From contig NZ_BAAAFC010000001.1 in the NCBI RefSeq assembly GCF_039523335.1, positions 2,542,001 through 2,606,000 of the forward strand: a stretch of DNA of 64,000 nt, written 5' to 3'. This document shows, piece after piece, positions 38,236 to 48,310 of this stretch. The translations under genes were made by a program, and so were the position numbers. The stretch comes from Marinobacter szutsaonensis (lineage in GTDB: Bacteria; Pseudomonadota; Gammaproteobacteria; Pseudomonadales; Oleiphilaceae). The notes beneath the pieces were generated by a model that worked only from the letters and a program-made list of their open reading frames with translations, was not told where the DNA came from and did not search any database. Each line of letters begins with the position of its first letter. The first letter of the stretch is position 1.

Positions 38236-39495
38236 TCAGGATTTTTCGTTGATGGGGTAAGCGAGTTCACCCTTGGCGGCATTTTCCGGGGCTACAGGCA
38301 CCACATCACCATTCTTGATTTGGATGACAACTGGTACGGGCTTAGTGTTGTTGTGGAAATGACTGCCCTCTTTGGCAAAACCCACGGGGCCGTAAAAGGT
38401 TTCAATGTCCGTCTCTTCTATGGCTTTGGCCAGCTGTGATCGGCTTTCCTGATCCCAGGGTGGAGCTTTGCCCAATCGGCGTGCAGCATCCTGGAGAACC
38501 AGGCCGCTGGCGGAGCATGCGGCCTCAGTGTAATCCGGTCGTGTTCCCCACCGGGAGAAAGACAGGTCTGAGTAGTCGCTGGCGGTGCCGAACAGCTCAT
38601 CCTTATAGGGTAACCCTGCCGTCCATACCGAAACCCCCAGGATGCCGTTTGATTCGGCCCCCGTCTCGTTGATGAATGCTGCGGAAGTGACGCCATAGTG
38701 CATGATCAGGGCTTTCGGCCTATAGTTCAGAGCCTTGGCAGTATTTACAAAGTTGATAAAGACACTTTCATGCCCCCCGACGGCGACGATATCGGGGTTA
38801 GCTGCTTTGAGTTTGGACACAATGGCTGAGAGATCGGAGTTGGCGGGAAATAGTTCATAACTCAACATTTCCAGATCTGCTTCTTCAGCACCTTTCCGGA
38901 AACCTTCTGCAGTTTCTTTAGAGAATGGTTCATCAACCCCGATAACTGAGGCGGTTTTTGCGCGGTCGCCGAGCTTCTCAGCCAGTACTACCATGGATTT
39001 GTCCGTGGTGAGATCTACCGCTGGAATCATCCCGAAATTGAAGGCGGGCTTTGCAAGCCAGACATTTGGTGATTCCGCCGATCCGGAAATCATCGGTACC
39101 CGGTACTTTTGGCTGATAGGTTGGACGGCAAGAGTTACACCGGATGTGTAGGGACCAAACAGGACATCGACCTCATCCTGAATTATCAGTCGTTCTGCCG
39201 CGTCAGCCCCGGAGGCCGGTCGCGATTGAGCATCACCATAAAACATCTCGACGGGATAGCGCTTTCCCGCAATCTCTATGCCTCCAAGTTTGTTGATTTC
39301 TTCGGCCCACAGATCATAGCCTCGGCGTGTCAGGTTACCTCCGAATCGATTTGCACCTGATAATGAGGTGACAACACCACAACGGATCTTGTGTTCTTGT
39401 GCACTAACATTCAGTGCCGGAAACCCAAGAGTCATGGCACCGGTACCAATTAACGAGTTCCTTAAAAACTTTCTGCGAGAAAATTTATCACTCAT
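38236..39495 (-). CDS. Periplasmic substrate-binding protein of ABC importer, system 1
   Basis: A 419-residue type-I periplasmic binding protein (Leu/Ile/Val or amide/urea-binding superfamily). The N-terminus carries a twin-arginine export signal, SRRKFLRNSLIGTGAMTLG, with cleavage near SAQ, so it is likely exported folded through Tat. The mature body shows IRCGVVTSLSGANRFGG and VDVLFGPYTSGVT, characteristic of the fold. ATG 39495 has GGGGGA upstream; the frame to 39519 is not needed. The ligand cannot be predicted: it could be a branched amino acid, an amide or an aromatic acid. Confidence 0.88.
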   Translation of the reverse strand: MSDKFSRRKFLRNSLIGTGAMTLGFPALNVSAQEHKIRCGVVTSLSGANRFGGNLTRRGYDLWAEEINKLGGIEIAGKRYPVEMFYGDAQSRPASGADAAERLIIQDEVDVLFGPYTSGVTLAVQPISQKYRVPMISGSAESPNVWLAKPAFNFGMIPAVDLTTDKSMVVLAEKLGDRAKTASVIGVDEPFSKETAEGFRKGAEEADLEMLSYELFPANSDLSAIVSKLKAANPDIVAVGGHESVFINFVNTAKALNYRPKALIMHYGVTSAAFINETGAESNGILGVSVWTAGLPYKDELFGTASDYSDLSFSRWGTRPDYTEAACSASGLVLQDAARRLGKAPPWDQESRSQLAKAIEETDIETFYGPVGFAKEGSHFHNNTKPVPVVIQIKNGDVVPVAPENAAKGELAYPINEKS

Positions 39496-40982
<1,487 letters not shown>

Positions 40983-40990
40983 TGGTTGCA

Positions 40991-41021
40991 CGGATCGGTG
41001 ATTCGATGAATCACCGATCCG
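40991..41021. terminator. Perfect 14-bp hairpin between convergent frmA and ompA-like gene
   Basis: CGGATCGGTGATTC and its exact complement surround a GAT loop, 8 bases after the frmA stop. The distal arm contains the last codons and TGA stop of the convergent OmpA-like gene. There is no T-tract on either side, but the length and position suggest a shared transcript end. Confidence 0.6.
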
Positions 41022-42057
41022 TCAACTTCAACTCAATCCGCCGGTTCTTCTGCAGCGCTTCTGGACTGGTGCCCTCGGCCACCGGGAAGAACTCGCCGAA
41101 GCCGGCGGCCACCATGCGGCGTTCAGGTACGCCCTGGGCGGCCAGGTAACGCACTACCGCCACCGCGCGAGCGGTAGAGAGTTCCCAGTTGGAAGGGAAT
41201 TTAGGCGTGTTGATGGGTACGATGTCCGTATGGCCATCAATCCGGAGGATCCAGTCGACATCTTCGGGAATCTTGCCGGCAACGTCGAGCAGCAGGTTCG
41301 CCAGTTTGTCGAGTTCGCCCTTGCCGTCTTCACCCAGTTCCGCCGAGCCTGAGGCAAACAGCAGTTCCGAAGGCAGCAGGAAGCGGTCGCCCACGATCCG
41401 GATGTTCTCGTTGCTGGCCAGGATGTCCCGGAGTCGGGCGAAAAACTCGGACTGGTACTGCTCCAACTGACTCACCCGTTCGGCCAGCAGGGCGTTCAGT
41501 CGCTGGCTGACCTTGGCCAGCTCTTCTTCCTTCTCCGCAGTCATCTGTTCCTGCAGTTCCAACGCCGAGGCTATCTTCCGCAATTGTTCGCGCAGGGACG
41601 CAATCTGGTTGGACAGGCGCAGGATCATGGCCTGCTGGCTCGCGGACATCTCATCCTTCTCATCGATGGAGGCTTCCATGCTGGCCAGGCGCTCGGCCTG
41701 GGCCTCGGCGTTCGCTGTCTGTTGCATCAGCTGTTCGCGGGTGGATTCCAGGCTGTTCACCAGTTCATCGTTGCGGGCCAGACTGCTGCTGTAGTCCTCC
41801 TGTAGGGTGATCATCTGCTCTTCCAGAGCATCGGTTTTGCTCCGTTCCAGCCCCAGGAGCTCGGACAGCTCGTTGAGCTGGGCGTTCAGGCGGGCGAGCT
41901 GGGTATCGCGGTCAGACAGGGTCTGGGATAGATAGAGCTGACTGACCACATAGACCAGCAGCATGAAGATCACCAGCATCAGCAGCGCGGACAGGGCGTC
42001 CACGTAGCCCGGCCAGATGTTGGTGCTGCTCCGGCTGCGGCGTTTGGATCCGATCAT
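41011..42057 (-). CDS. OmpA/MotB-like peptidoglycan-binding stator protein
   Basis: A 348-residue inner-membrane protein: short basic cytoplasmic N-terminus, one membrane helix with an Asp at its start (GYVDALSALLMLVIFMLLVYV, about residues 17-38; this Asp is the expected proton carrier), a long coiled coil (about 45-205) and a C-terminal OmpA-like domain with IDGHTDIVPI and NRRIELKL. It is the MotB/TolR/ZorB-type partner of the MotA-like protein encoded just upstream (ATGA overlap). None of the flagellar, Tol or Zorya companions is nearby. Function unknown; probably an ion-driven force generator anchored to the cell wall. Confidence 0.8.
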   Translation of the reverse strand: MIGSKRRSRSSTNIWPGYVDALSALLMLVIFMLLVYVVSQLYLSQTLSDRDTQLARLNAQLNELSELLGLERSKTDALEEQMITLQEDYSSSLARNDELVNSLESTREQLMQQTANAEAQAERLASMEASIDEKDEMSASQQAMILRLSNQIASLREQLRKIASALELQEQMTAEKEEELAKVSQRLNALLAERVSQLEQYQSEFFARLRDILASNENIRIVGDRFLLPSELLFASGSAELGEDGKGELDKLANLLLDVAGKIPEDVDWILRIDGHTDIVPINTPKFPSNWELSTARAVAVVRYLAAQGVPERRMVAAGFGEFFPVAEGTSPEALQKNRRIELKLTDR

Positions 42058-42782
42058 GACAGCTCTTTCTCGTCATCGACCCGGTCGACCAGGTTGGTTA
42101 CGCCTGTCAGCCATTCCTCCAAGCCGTCATAGAAGCGGTTCTGGGCGTGACCGGCCTGGATGTCGAGAAAGCCCAGGATCAGCGAGCCACCGAGTCCCAG
42201 AAGCGACGAGCTGAACGCCGTGCCCATACCCTCCAGCGGCTTGAGCAGGCCGTCCTGCAGTTCCGCAAATACCTTGCCGAAATCCTCCTGGCTCATGTCC
42301 AGCCCGGTGATCACCTGACCCACGGCATTGATGGTACCCAGCAGCCCCCAGAAGGTGCCCAGCAGGCCCAGGAACACCAGCAGGCTGATGAAATAGCGGG
42401 TGATCTCCCGCTGCTCATCCATGCGTGAGTGAATGCCGTCCAGCACTGTGCGCAGGGAGAGGGTGGATAGCGTGAAGCGGTCCCGTTTGGCGTCTTCGCC
42501 CAGCTGCCGGGCCAGTGGTTTGAGCAGGCGGGGTTCCTGTACCACGGAAAGGCCGGCATGGCCGGTGCGGAACTGGGCAATCCAGCGCAGCTCCGGAAAC
42601 AGCACGAAGACCTGCCGATAGGTCAGGGCAATGCCGACGATCAGAACGCCGACGATCAGCAGGTTAAAGACCCAGTTGGCCATGAAGGCGGTGATCAGCG
42701 GCTTGTGGATCAGAACACCTACGACCACCACCACGCCGAGGAACAGTGTCATCCAGAAAAGAGTGTGTTTGGGATTGCTCAT
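42054..42782 (-). CDS. MotA/TolQ/ExbB-like proton channel subunit
   Basis: A 242-residue inner-membrane protein with two N-terminal helices, a cytoplasmic region containing TLSLRTVLDGIHSRMDEQ, and two later helices (FISLLVFLGLLGTFWGLLGT and GMGTAFSSSLLGLGGSLILG) that carry the family signature of the ion-conducting pore. Together with the downstream OmpA-like protein it should form a stator complex. ATG 42782 is preferred; GTG 42812 would add ten residues, and neither has a clear ribosome-binding site. Confidence 0.82.
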   Translation of the reverse strand: MSNPKHTLFWMTLFLGVVVVVGVLIHKPLITAFMANWVFNLLIVGVLIVGIALTYRQVFVLFPELRWIAQFRTGHAGLSVVQEPRLLKPLARQLGEDAKRDRFTLSTLSLRTVLDGIHSRMDEQREITRYFISLLVFLGLLGTFWGLLGTINAVGQVITGLDMSQEDFGKVFAELQDGLLKPLEGMGTAFSSSLLGLGGSLILGFLDIQAGHAQNRFYDGLEEWLTGVTNLVDRVDDEKELS

Positions 42783-42909
42783 GACGAAAGGCCAGTCTGC
42801 AGGAAGTTTCACAGAAACATAGCACAGGCTGAGGGCTCAGGTGTTTGTTGCTTGAGTAATGTAATTTATATAAAGTAAACGCATTCACAATAAATACAAC
42901 GGAGCGACC

Positions 42910-43854
42910 ATGTTCTCCCAATCCCTAGCCGCCGCCACGATCTTTCACGGTGCCCATCCCGAGGACGTCTCGGCGTTCGTCAATCGTCATATTGGAAGCC
43001 ACAGCCTGGATCTGCTGGGCGGGGAAAACCGGGCGTCGAGCCTGAGTTATCGTGAATTTGCCGGCTTTGGTCTGTCACGCGTCAGCTATGGCAACCATGT
43101 CCGGGTCAAAAGCCCGGCCCTGGAGGACATTTACCACTTCCAGATCGTGACCCGCGGAGAGTGTCGGTGGCGTCAGGGCAACGACTGTCTGACCATGCGC
43201 CGTGGCCAGGCGCTGATGGTGAATCCGGATGAGGCTATCGATCTCGAATACAGCCCGGAGTGTGAGAAAGTCATCATCAAGGTGCCGGAATCGGTGCTGA
43301 ATTCGGCACGGGGTAGCTTATGCAGGACGGCCATCCGTTTCGATCGGGTACCGGTTAACCTGGCCTTGTGTCCGTCGTTGACCAATGTTCTGGAGGCTGT
43401 GTTTGCGGAGTTCGAGGAGGCCGGTGATGAAGAGGCTCCGGAAATCTCGCTGTCCTACCGCGAGATTATTCTGAAAAAGCTGCTCCGGGTATTTCCCAGT
43501 AATCTGGCGGACCAGGAATCCGGATCCGCTGCTACGCCGGCGGTTGAGCGTATGGTCCGTTACATCGAGCAGAACGTGAAGGAGGACATCGGCGTGGACG
43601 AGCTGTCGCAGGTTTCCAACATGAGCGTCCGCTCCATCTACAATGCGTTTTCAAGAGCGTTCTCAACCACCCCGAAAACCTATGTGAAGCAGGTCAAACT
43701 TCGGCAGTTGCGGGAAGATCTGCTGCGGGGCCAGTGCCGCAACATCACCGAAGTGGCCCTGGATTACGGTTTCTGTCACCTGGGCCGTTTCTCGTCCGAC
43801 TACCGCAAGCTGTTTGGGGAACTGCCCTCGGAGACGGTCCGGCTGGTGGGTTGA
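42910..43854 (+). CDS. benR: AraC/XylS family regulator, BenR-like
   Basis: A 314-residue regulator: N-terminal AraC-binding-like domain (about 60-190) and a C-terminal pair of helix-turn-helix motifs (about 205-310). The end of the protein (ALDYGFCHLGRFSSDYRKLFGELPSET cut here for length: CHLGRFSSDYRKLFGELPS) matches XylS/BenR, activators responding to benzoate. It is therefore a good candidate activator of benABC, although it lies about 16 kb away. The last 55 bases overlap the convergent IclR gene. The symbol is an inference from family resemblance. Confidence 0.72.
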   Translation: MFSQSLAAATIFHGAHPEDVSAFVNRHIGSHSLDLLGGENRASSLSYREFAGFGLSRVSYGNHVRVKSPALEDIYHFQIVTRGECRWRQGNDCLTMRRGQALMVNPDEAIDLEYSPECEKVIIKVPESVLNSARGSLCRTAIRFDRVPVNLALCPSLTNVLEAVFAEFEEAGDEEAPEISLSYREIILKKLLRVFPSNLADQESGSAATPAVERMVRYIEQNVKEDIGVDELSQVSNMSVRSIYNAFSRAFSTTPKTYVKQVKLRQLREDLLRGQCRNITEVALDYGFCHLGRFSSDYRKLFGELPSETVRLVG

Positions 43855-44648
43855 CCGCAGATCTGCCGGGTGACCTTGAGCGCGCACTCGCGCACCTGGT
43901 TGAACAGCTCCGATCCCTCGCCGATGTCGGTATCCCGTTCCAGGCCGAGCAGGGTGATGACGGTAACGATGTTCCCGTTCAGGTCGTGTACCGGCATGCT
44001 CAAGACGTTGATCTCCGGCAGATAATCGCTGAAGAAAGCGCAATAGCCCTGTGCGCGGATCTTCTCCAGATGGGCTCCGAGCTTTTCCCTTGGAATGTCT
44101 TCTCCCCGATGTTTCGGGAGGGTGCGGGTGGAACGGTAATGCTGGTCGATCAGCTCCCGGCGCCGTTTTTCCGGCAAGCTGGCCAGGTAAATCCGGCCGG
44201 CGGCCGAGTTCAGGGCCGACAGTTCCGCACCCAGGCGCACGTTCACCGAGATCGGCTGACTGGAATCCAGCCACTTGATCACCAGGGGACCGTTGCCGTT
44301 CCAGACCGTCACCGAAACGGTCTTGTCGGTGTCCTCGTTCAGCTGGTCCACCGCCTCGTAGGATAACTGGATCGGGTTGATCCGGCGCAGGGCCGAGATG
44401 CCCAGAGTGAGGCTGGAATTACCGAGAGTGTACTGGGTCTGGTTGACCTGGTTGATGTAGCCCTCGCGAAGGAGGCTCACCAGATACTTGTGAGCGCGAC
44501 TCGGGGACAGGTCCAGCGCTCCGGACAGTTCCTTCAGCGTCGGCGGCCTGGCAGCGTTGGAGATGTAGTCGAGGATGTGGAGGCCGATTTCGAGGGAACC
44601 GATGCCTTGTCGTTTGGGACTTTCTTCTGCCATGGAGGTCGCCGTCAT
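43800..44648 (-). CDS. IclR family transcriptional regulator
   Basis: A 282-residue regulator with an N-terminal winged helix-turn-helix (LKELSGALDLSPSRAHKYLV) and a C-terminal effector domain (RLGAELSALNSAAGRIYLAS). IclR members sense small carboxylates and aromatic acids. It is last in the minus-strand run after the importer and porin genes, so it likely controls that uptake operon. Start ATG 44648 or 44633 (both without strong ribosome-binding sites); the frame to 44735 is unlikely. Its 3' end overlaps the convergent AraC gene by 55 bases. Confidence 0.82.
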   Translation of the reverse strand: MTATSMAEESPKRQGIGSLEIGLHILDYISNAARPPTLKELSGALDLSPSRAHKYLVSLLREGYINQVNQTQYTLGNSSLTLGISALRRINPIQLSYEAVDQLNEDTDKTVSVTVWNGNGPLVIKWLDSSQPISVNVRLGAELSALNSAAGRIYLASLPEKRRRELIDQHYRSTRTLPKHRGEDIPREKLGAHLEKIRAQGYCAFFSDYLPEINVLSMPVHDLNGNIVTVITLLGLERDTDIGEGSELFNQVRECALKVTRQICGQPTSRTVSEGSSPNSLR

Positions 44649-44750
44649 GAAGTTGCTGATTGAACCTGGAGGTGAAGGATAACAGACGCCGGGAAGACGG
44701 TCGGCGTCTGTTTCCATTGGCAGCAAGATGCTCAATTCTGAACGCTCAAA

Positions 44751-45752
44751 TCAGAACGAGTACTTGGCCATTACCTCGACCTGCTGTCCTTCCGGAATCA
44801 GCGGGCCGAAGGCCAGGTTGTACTTGCGCCACTCAACCCCGACTTCCAGCTCCGGGATAATGTTGTGGATCAGGTTGACCCGGTGGGCTTCGTAATCGGT
44901 TTCCGCCTGGTCGTCCACCTCGACCTTTGTGTAGGCGATATTGGCTCGCCACTGGTCGTTGAAGACATAGCGGAACCCGGCATTCAGGCCGGTCTGGCTG
45001 ACCGCGTCGCCATTCTCCACATCGCCGGACAGGGAACCACCCACACCGACACCGGAAAAGGCGCCGAGGCCTTCACCATGGTGGGCGTTGAGGTTCAGGC
45101 TGTGGCGACCGAGCATGAATTTGGTGCCGATGGCGCCGCCAGCGACGAAGTCGCCGTTGTCCACTTCCCGGCCGCTGGCGGTCAGGATCAGCTTGTGTCC
45201 GGACTCGGAGTTCAGGGTGTAGTTGACCGCCAGGTCGGGGATGTCGGCGTCATTGTAGACCGGATCCTGTGCGGTCACCCGGAATCCGGCAAACTCATAG
45301 CTGGCCAGGGTGGTGCGGAAGTTGAGCCCGCCCAGGGTGCCACGCGGTCCACCGAGGAAGTCCAGGTAGTCGGTGTGGGCTACGGCCCAGAACTGGCCGG
45401 TCCAGGTCTGGCCAACGGTGGCATTATCGATCTTGATGAAGGCGTGGCGCAGGCGCCAGTCGTTGTCTTCGCCCGGGTAGTCCCCGCCGTAGAAGTCGCC
45501 CTCCACGAAGCCCACCACCGTATGACCCTGCTTCTGGGTGACGGTTTTCAGGTTGAAGCGGCTCTGGTTGGCCCGGCCAAAGAAGCGGCTGTCGCCGGTT
45601 TCGGGGTCTTCGAAGATGCCTTCGGCCTTCAGGTAGCCGCCGATGCTGAAGCTGGTGTCGTTGTAGGTGCCGAGATCGACCGCCTGGGCGGCGGGTGCGG
45701 CGCTGAGACCGGAAGCGATCGCCAGCGCCAGAAGGGAATTGCGATAGTTCAT
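44751..45752 (-). CDS. DcaP-like outer-membrane porin
   Basis: A 333-residue outer-membrane protein with a Sec signal peptide ending AAQA-VD. It begins SFSIGGYLKAEGIFED, continues with barrel strands such as GHTVVGFVEGDFYG and WRLRHAFIKI, and ends in aromatic residues (VMAKYSF), as expected of a porin. It resembles the trimeric DcaP family, which admits dicarboxylic and aromatic acids (the Acinetobacter founder is linked to dicarboxylates). ATG 45752 has AAGG and AAGGAG upstream. It follows the importer genes in the same direction, 99 bases after livF, so a dedicated outer-membrane entry port is likely. Confidence 0.82.
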   Translation of the reverse strand: MNYRNSLLALAIASGLSAAPAAQAVDLGTYNDTSFSIGGYLKAEGIFEDPETGDSRFFGRANQSRFNLKTVTQKQGHTVVGFVEGDFYGGDYPGEDNDWRLRHAFIKIDNATVGQTWTGQFWAVAHTDYLDFLGGPRGTLGGLNFRTTLASYEFAGFRVTAQDPVYNDADIPDLAVNYTLNSESGHKLILTASGREVDNGDFVAGGAIGTKFMLGRHSLNLNAHHGEGLGAFSGVGVGGSLSGDVENGDAVSQTGLNAGFRYVFNDQWRANIAYTKVEVDDQAETDYEAHRVNLIHNIIPELEVGVEWRKYNLAFGPLIPEGQQVEVMAKYSF

Positions 45753-45851
45753 TGTTTTGCCTTCTCCTTTTTGTTTGGCCAGTGAACTATCGGCGATTCC
45801 GGGGAGGTCAAATATCCGGTTTATGAACATCCCTATCCGTTTTTTGTAGAG

Positions 45852-46565
45852 TTACACACTCAGTGCGGTTTCAACCTTTTCCAGATTCTGAGCCAGGTCT
45901 TCGGAGCTGCCGTCAAAGTGCACCTTTCCCTTGACCAGTACCACGTGGCGGTCACATAACTTCTTGAGCGCCTTGATGTTCTTGTCCACCACCAGGGTCG
46001 ATATTCCGGATTCCCGGATGGTGGTAATCACGTTCCAGATGTCCTGGCGAATGAGCGGTGCCAGGCCTTCGGTGGCCTCGTCCAGGATCATCAGGCGCGG
46101 ATTGGTGACCAGGGCCCGGCCGATGGCCAGCATCTGCTGTTCGCCGCCGGACAGCTCGGTACCCAGGTTGGACAGCCGCTCCTGCAGGCGCGGGAAGGTT
46201 TCCATCACCCGGTCGTAATCCCAGCTGGTCTGGCCGTCGCTGCCCGGACGGGCGGCCATCTGGAGGTGTTCCTTCACGGTCAGGTTGTGGAACATGCCCC
46301 GGCCCTCGGGCACGTAGGCGATGTCCCGGCGCATGCGCTTCCAGGTGGGCAGTTTGCCGATGTCCTCGCCATCAAAGTACACGTGCCCGCTTCGGGGCGG
46401 CACAAGACCGAGGATGGACTTCAGGGTGGTGGTCTTGCCCATGCCGTTACGGCCCATCAGGCTCATGGACTGGCCCTTGTCGAGACGGAACGACAGGTCG
46501 TGCAGAATATGGCTGCGCCCGTACAGGGTGTTGATGTTCTTGATTTCCAGTAGTGCCGTGCTCAT
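45852..46565 (-). CDS. livF: Branched-chain-type ABC transporter ATPase (LivF), system 2
   Basis: A 237-residue ATPase with Walker A GRNGMGKTT, signature LSGGEQQMLAIGRAL and Walker B LMILDEATEGLAP, characteristic of LivF. It overlaps the livG start by 4 bases. With the porin and IclR genes downstream it forms a second importer unrelated in composition to system 1. Substrate likely an aromatic or dicarboxylic acid, from context only. Confidence 0.9.
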   Translation of the reverse strand: MSTALLEIKNINTLYGRSHILHDLSFRLDKGQSMSLMGRNGMGKTTTLKSILGLVPPRSGHVYFDGEDIGKLPTWKRMRRDIAYVPEGRGMFHNLTVKEHLQMAARPGSDGQTSWDYDRVMETFPRLQERLSNLGTELSGGEQQMLAIGRALVTNPRLMILDEATEGLAPLIRQDIWNVITTIRESGISTLVVDKNIKALKKLCDRHVVLVKGKVHFDGSSEDLAQNLEKVETALSV

Positions 46566-47338
46566 GCCGCTTGCTCCTCTGCATCGTCCTCTTCCGCGCC
46601 CAGGTAGGCTTCTTTCACTCGCGGGTCGGCCCGTACCTCATCCACCGTGCCGGTAATCAGGTGGCGACCGTTGTCCAGTACCGTGAGCTGGTCCGAGAGC
46701 TCGAAAATGGCATCCATGTCGTGCTCCACCAGCACGATGCAGTAGGTCTGCTTGAGTTCTTTGAGTAACTCGATGATGCGCTGGGACTCCTCGTGCCCCA
46801 TGCCGGCCATGGGCTCGTCCAACAACAGGATGCAGGGATCGGTGGCCAGTACCATGGCGATTTCCAGCTGCCGCTGCTCGCCGTAGGAAATCTCGGCGGC
46901 AATGGTGTGGGTCCGGTCCTCGAGGCCCACTTGGGCCAGGGCCTGCTCGGCGGCCTTGCGCACCATCTTGTTGCTGTGACGGGAGGCGAACAGGTTGAAG
47001 TTGCCGCCGAAACGGCGCTGTGCCGAGATCGCGCAGTTCTCCAGGCAGGTCACTTCCGGATAGATGTTGGTCTTCTGGAAGCTGCGGCCGATCCCGCGGC
47101 GCACGAACTTCCAGGGCTTCAGGGTGTCGATGCGCTGGCCCTTGTGGAAAATACATCCGGAGGTGGGTTTCAGGCTTCCGCACAGCATGTTCAGCAGGGT
47201 GCTCTTGCCAGCGCCGTTGGGACCTACCACACCATGCAGCTGCCGGTCCCGGAACTGCAGGCTGATGTCGTTGAGGGCCTTGATGCCGCCCCAGTGCTTG
47301 CTGAGGGCTTCGGTTTCCAGAACGATGTCGTTAGCCAT
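46562..47338 (-). CDS. livG: Branched-chain-type ABC transporter ATPase (LivG), system 2
   Basis: A 258-residue ATPase with Walker A GPNGAGKST, a signature region ISYGEQRQLEIAM (ISYGE is the usual LivG variant of LSGGQ) and Walker B ILLLDEPMAGMGH. Characteristic LivG C-terminus DPRVKEAYLG is followed by an acidic tail. It begins 2 bases after livM ends. Confidence 0.9.
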   Translation of the reverse strand: MANDIVLETEALSKHWGGIKALNDISLQFRDRQLHGVVGPNGAGKSTLLNMLCGSLKPTSGCIFHKGQRIDTLKPWKFVRRGIGRSFQKTNIYPEVTCLENCAISAQRRFGGNFNLFASRHSNKMVRKAAEQALAQVGLEDRTHTIAAEISYGEQRQLEIAMVLATDPCILLLDEPMAGMGHEESQRIIELLKELKQTYCIVLVEHDMDAIFELSDQLTVLDNGRHLITGTVDEVRADPRVKEAYLGAEEDDAEEQAA

Positions 47339-47340
47339 AG

Positions 47341-48297
47341 TTATTTCTCCAGAAGCTTTTCCAGGTAGCCGGCAATGCCTTTGCGCAGCACGATGACCAT
47401 CAGGATGATGGCGGAGCCCATGAACAGCAGCCAGTCTTCGGTCAGGTGTTCGAAGAAGTACTGCAGGCCTTCATAGGTGAAGGTGCCGAGGATGGCGCCG
47501 TAGATGGTACCCAGACCGCCCAGGATGGACATGACAAGCGCCGTGCCCGACATCTCCCAGGCCAGGAAGGATGGGTTCACAAAGCCGTATTGCAGGGCGA
47601 ACAGGAAGCCGGCGTAGGCCCCCAGGGTGCTGCCGATCACATAGCAGGTGAGCCGGAAGGCGAAAATGTTGTAGCCGAGGGCCTCGGTGCGGTCCGGGTT
47701 CTGCTTGGTGGCCTCGACGATGCGGCCGAAGCGCGAACGCAGCACCACCTTGAAGAACACCAGGGTGTTGAACAGGGAGAACAGCGCCAGGTAGTAGAAG
47801 TGCTGCGGGTCATCCAGGTTCAGGAAGCTGAGGCCGAAGATGCTGGTCTCGGGCTTCATGAAGATGAACATGCCATCGTCGCCGCCGTACTCGAGCGAGT
47901 CGAAGAAGTAGTAGAACATCATCTGGGAGATCGCCAGAGTGATCATGATGAAGTAGATACCCGTGGTCCGGAGCACGACGGCGCCGGTCACCAGGGCGAT
48001 CAGGGCGGAAATGCTGCAGATGTAGAAGGTGTACACCCAGAAATTCACCGCTTCGTATTCCGGTGACAGGATGACAAACAGGTAGCCACCCAGACCGTAA
48101 AACAGCGCGTGGCCCAGGGTGATCAGGCCAACCCGGCCGACCAGGAAATCCAGGGACATCACGAAGATGGACAGGATGATGATGGTCGTCACCTTGCCCA
48201 CGAAAAAGGAGTTGGACTCCAGAAACAGTGGCACGAACAGGGCCACCATGAAGAACATCGGGACGAGGATGCGCTCGGTGCGTTTCTCGAAAATCAT
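47341..48297 (-). CDS. livM: Branched-chain-type ABC permease (LivM), system 2
   Basis: A 318-residue permease carrying RVGLITLGHALFYGLGGYL, the LivM signature, and the coupling loop IVEATKQNPDRTEALGYN. It contains about nine hydrophobic segments. It starts 13 bases after livH and ends 2 bases before livG. Confidence 0.9.
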   Translation of the reverse strand: MIFEKRTERILVPMFFMVALFVPLFLESNSFFVGKVTTIIILSIFVMSLDFLVGRVGLITLGHALFYGLGGYLFVILSPEYEAVNFWVYTFYICSISALIALVTGAVVLRTTGIYFIMITLAISQMMFYYFFDSLEYGGDDGMFIFMKPETSIFGLSFLNLDDPQHFYYLALFSLFNTLVFFKVVLRSRFGRIVEATKQNPDRTEALGYNIFAFRLTCYVIGSTLGAYAGFLFALQYGFVNPSFLAWEMSGTALVMSILGGLGTIYGAILGTFTYEGLQYFFEHLTEDWLLFMGSAIILMVIVLRKGIAGYLEKLLEK

Positions 48298-48310
48298 GAT
48301 CGGCTCCCGC

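Noticed and set aside
41011..42782. Zorya anti-phage system
   Set aside because: The pair resembles ZorA/ZorB, but no ZorC, ZorD or ZorE gene is adjacent; neighbours are frmA and an AraC regulator. Architecture alone is shared with many stators.
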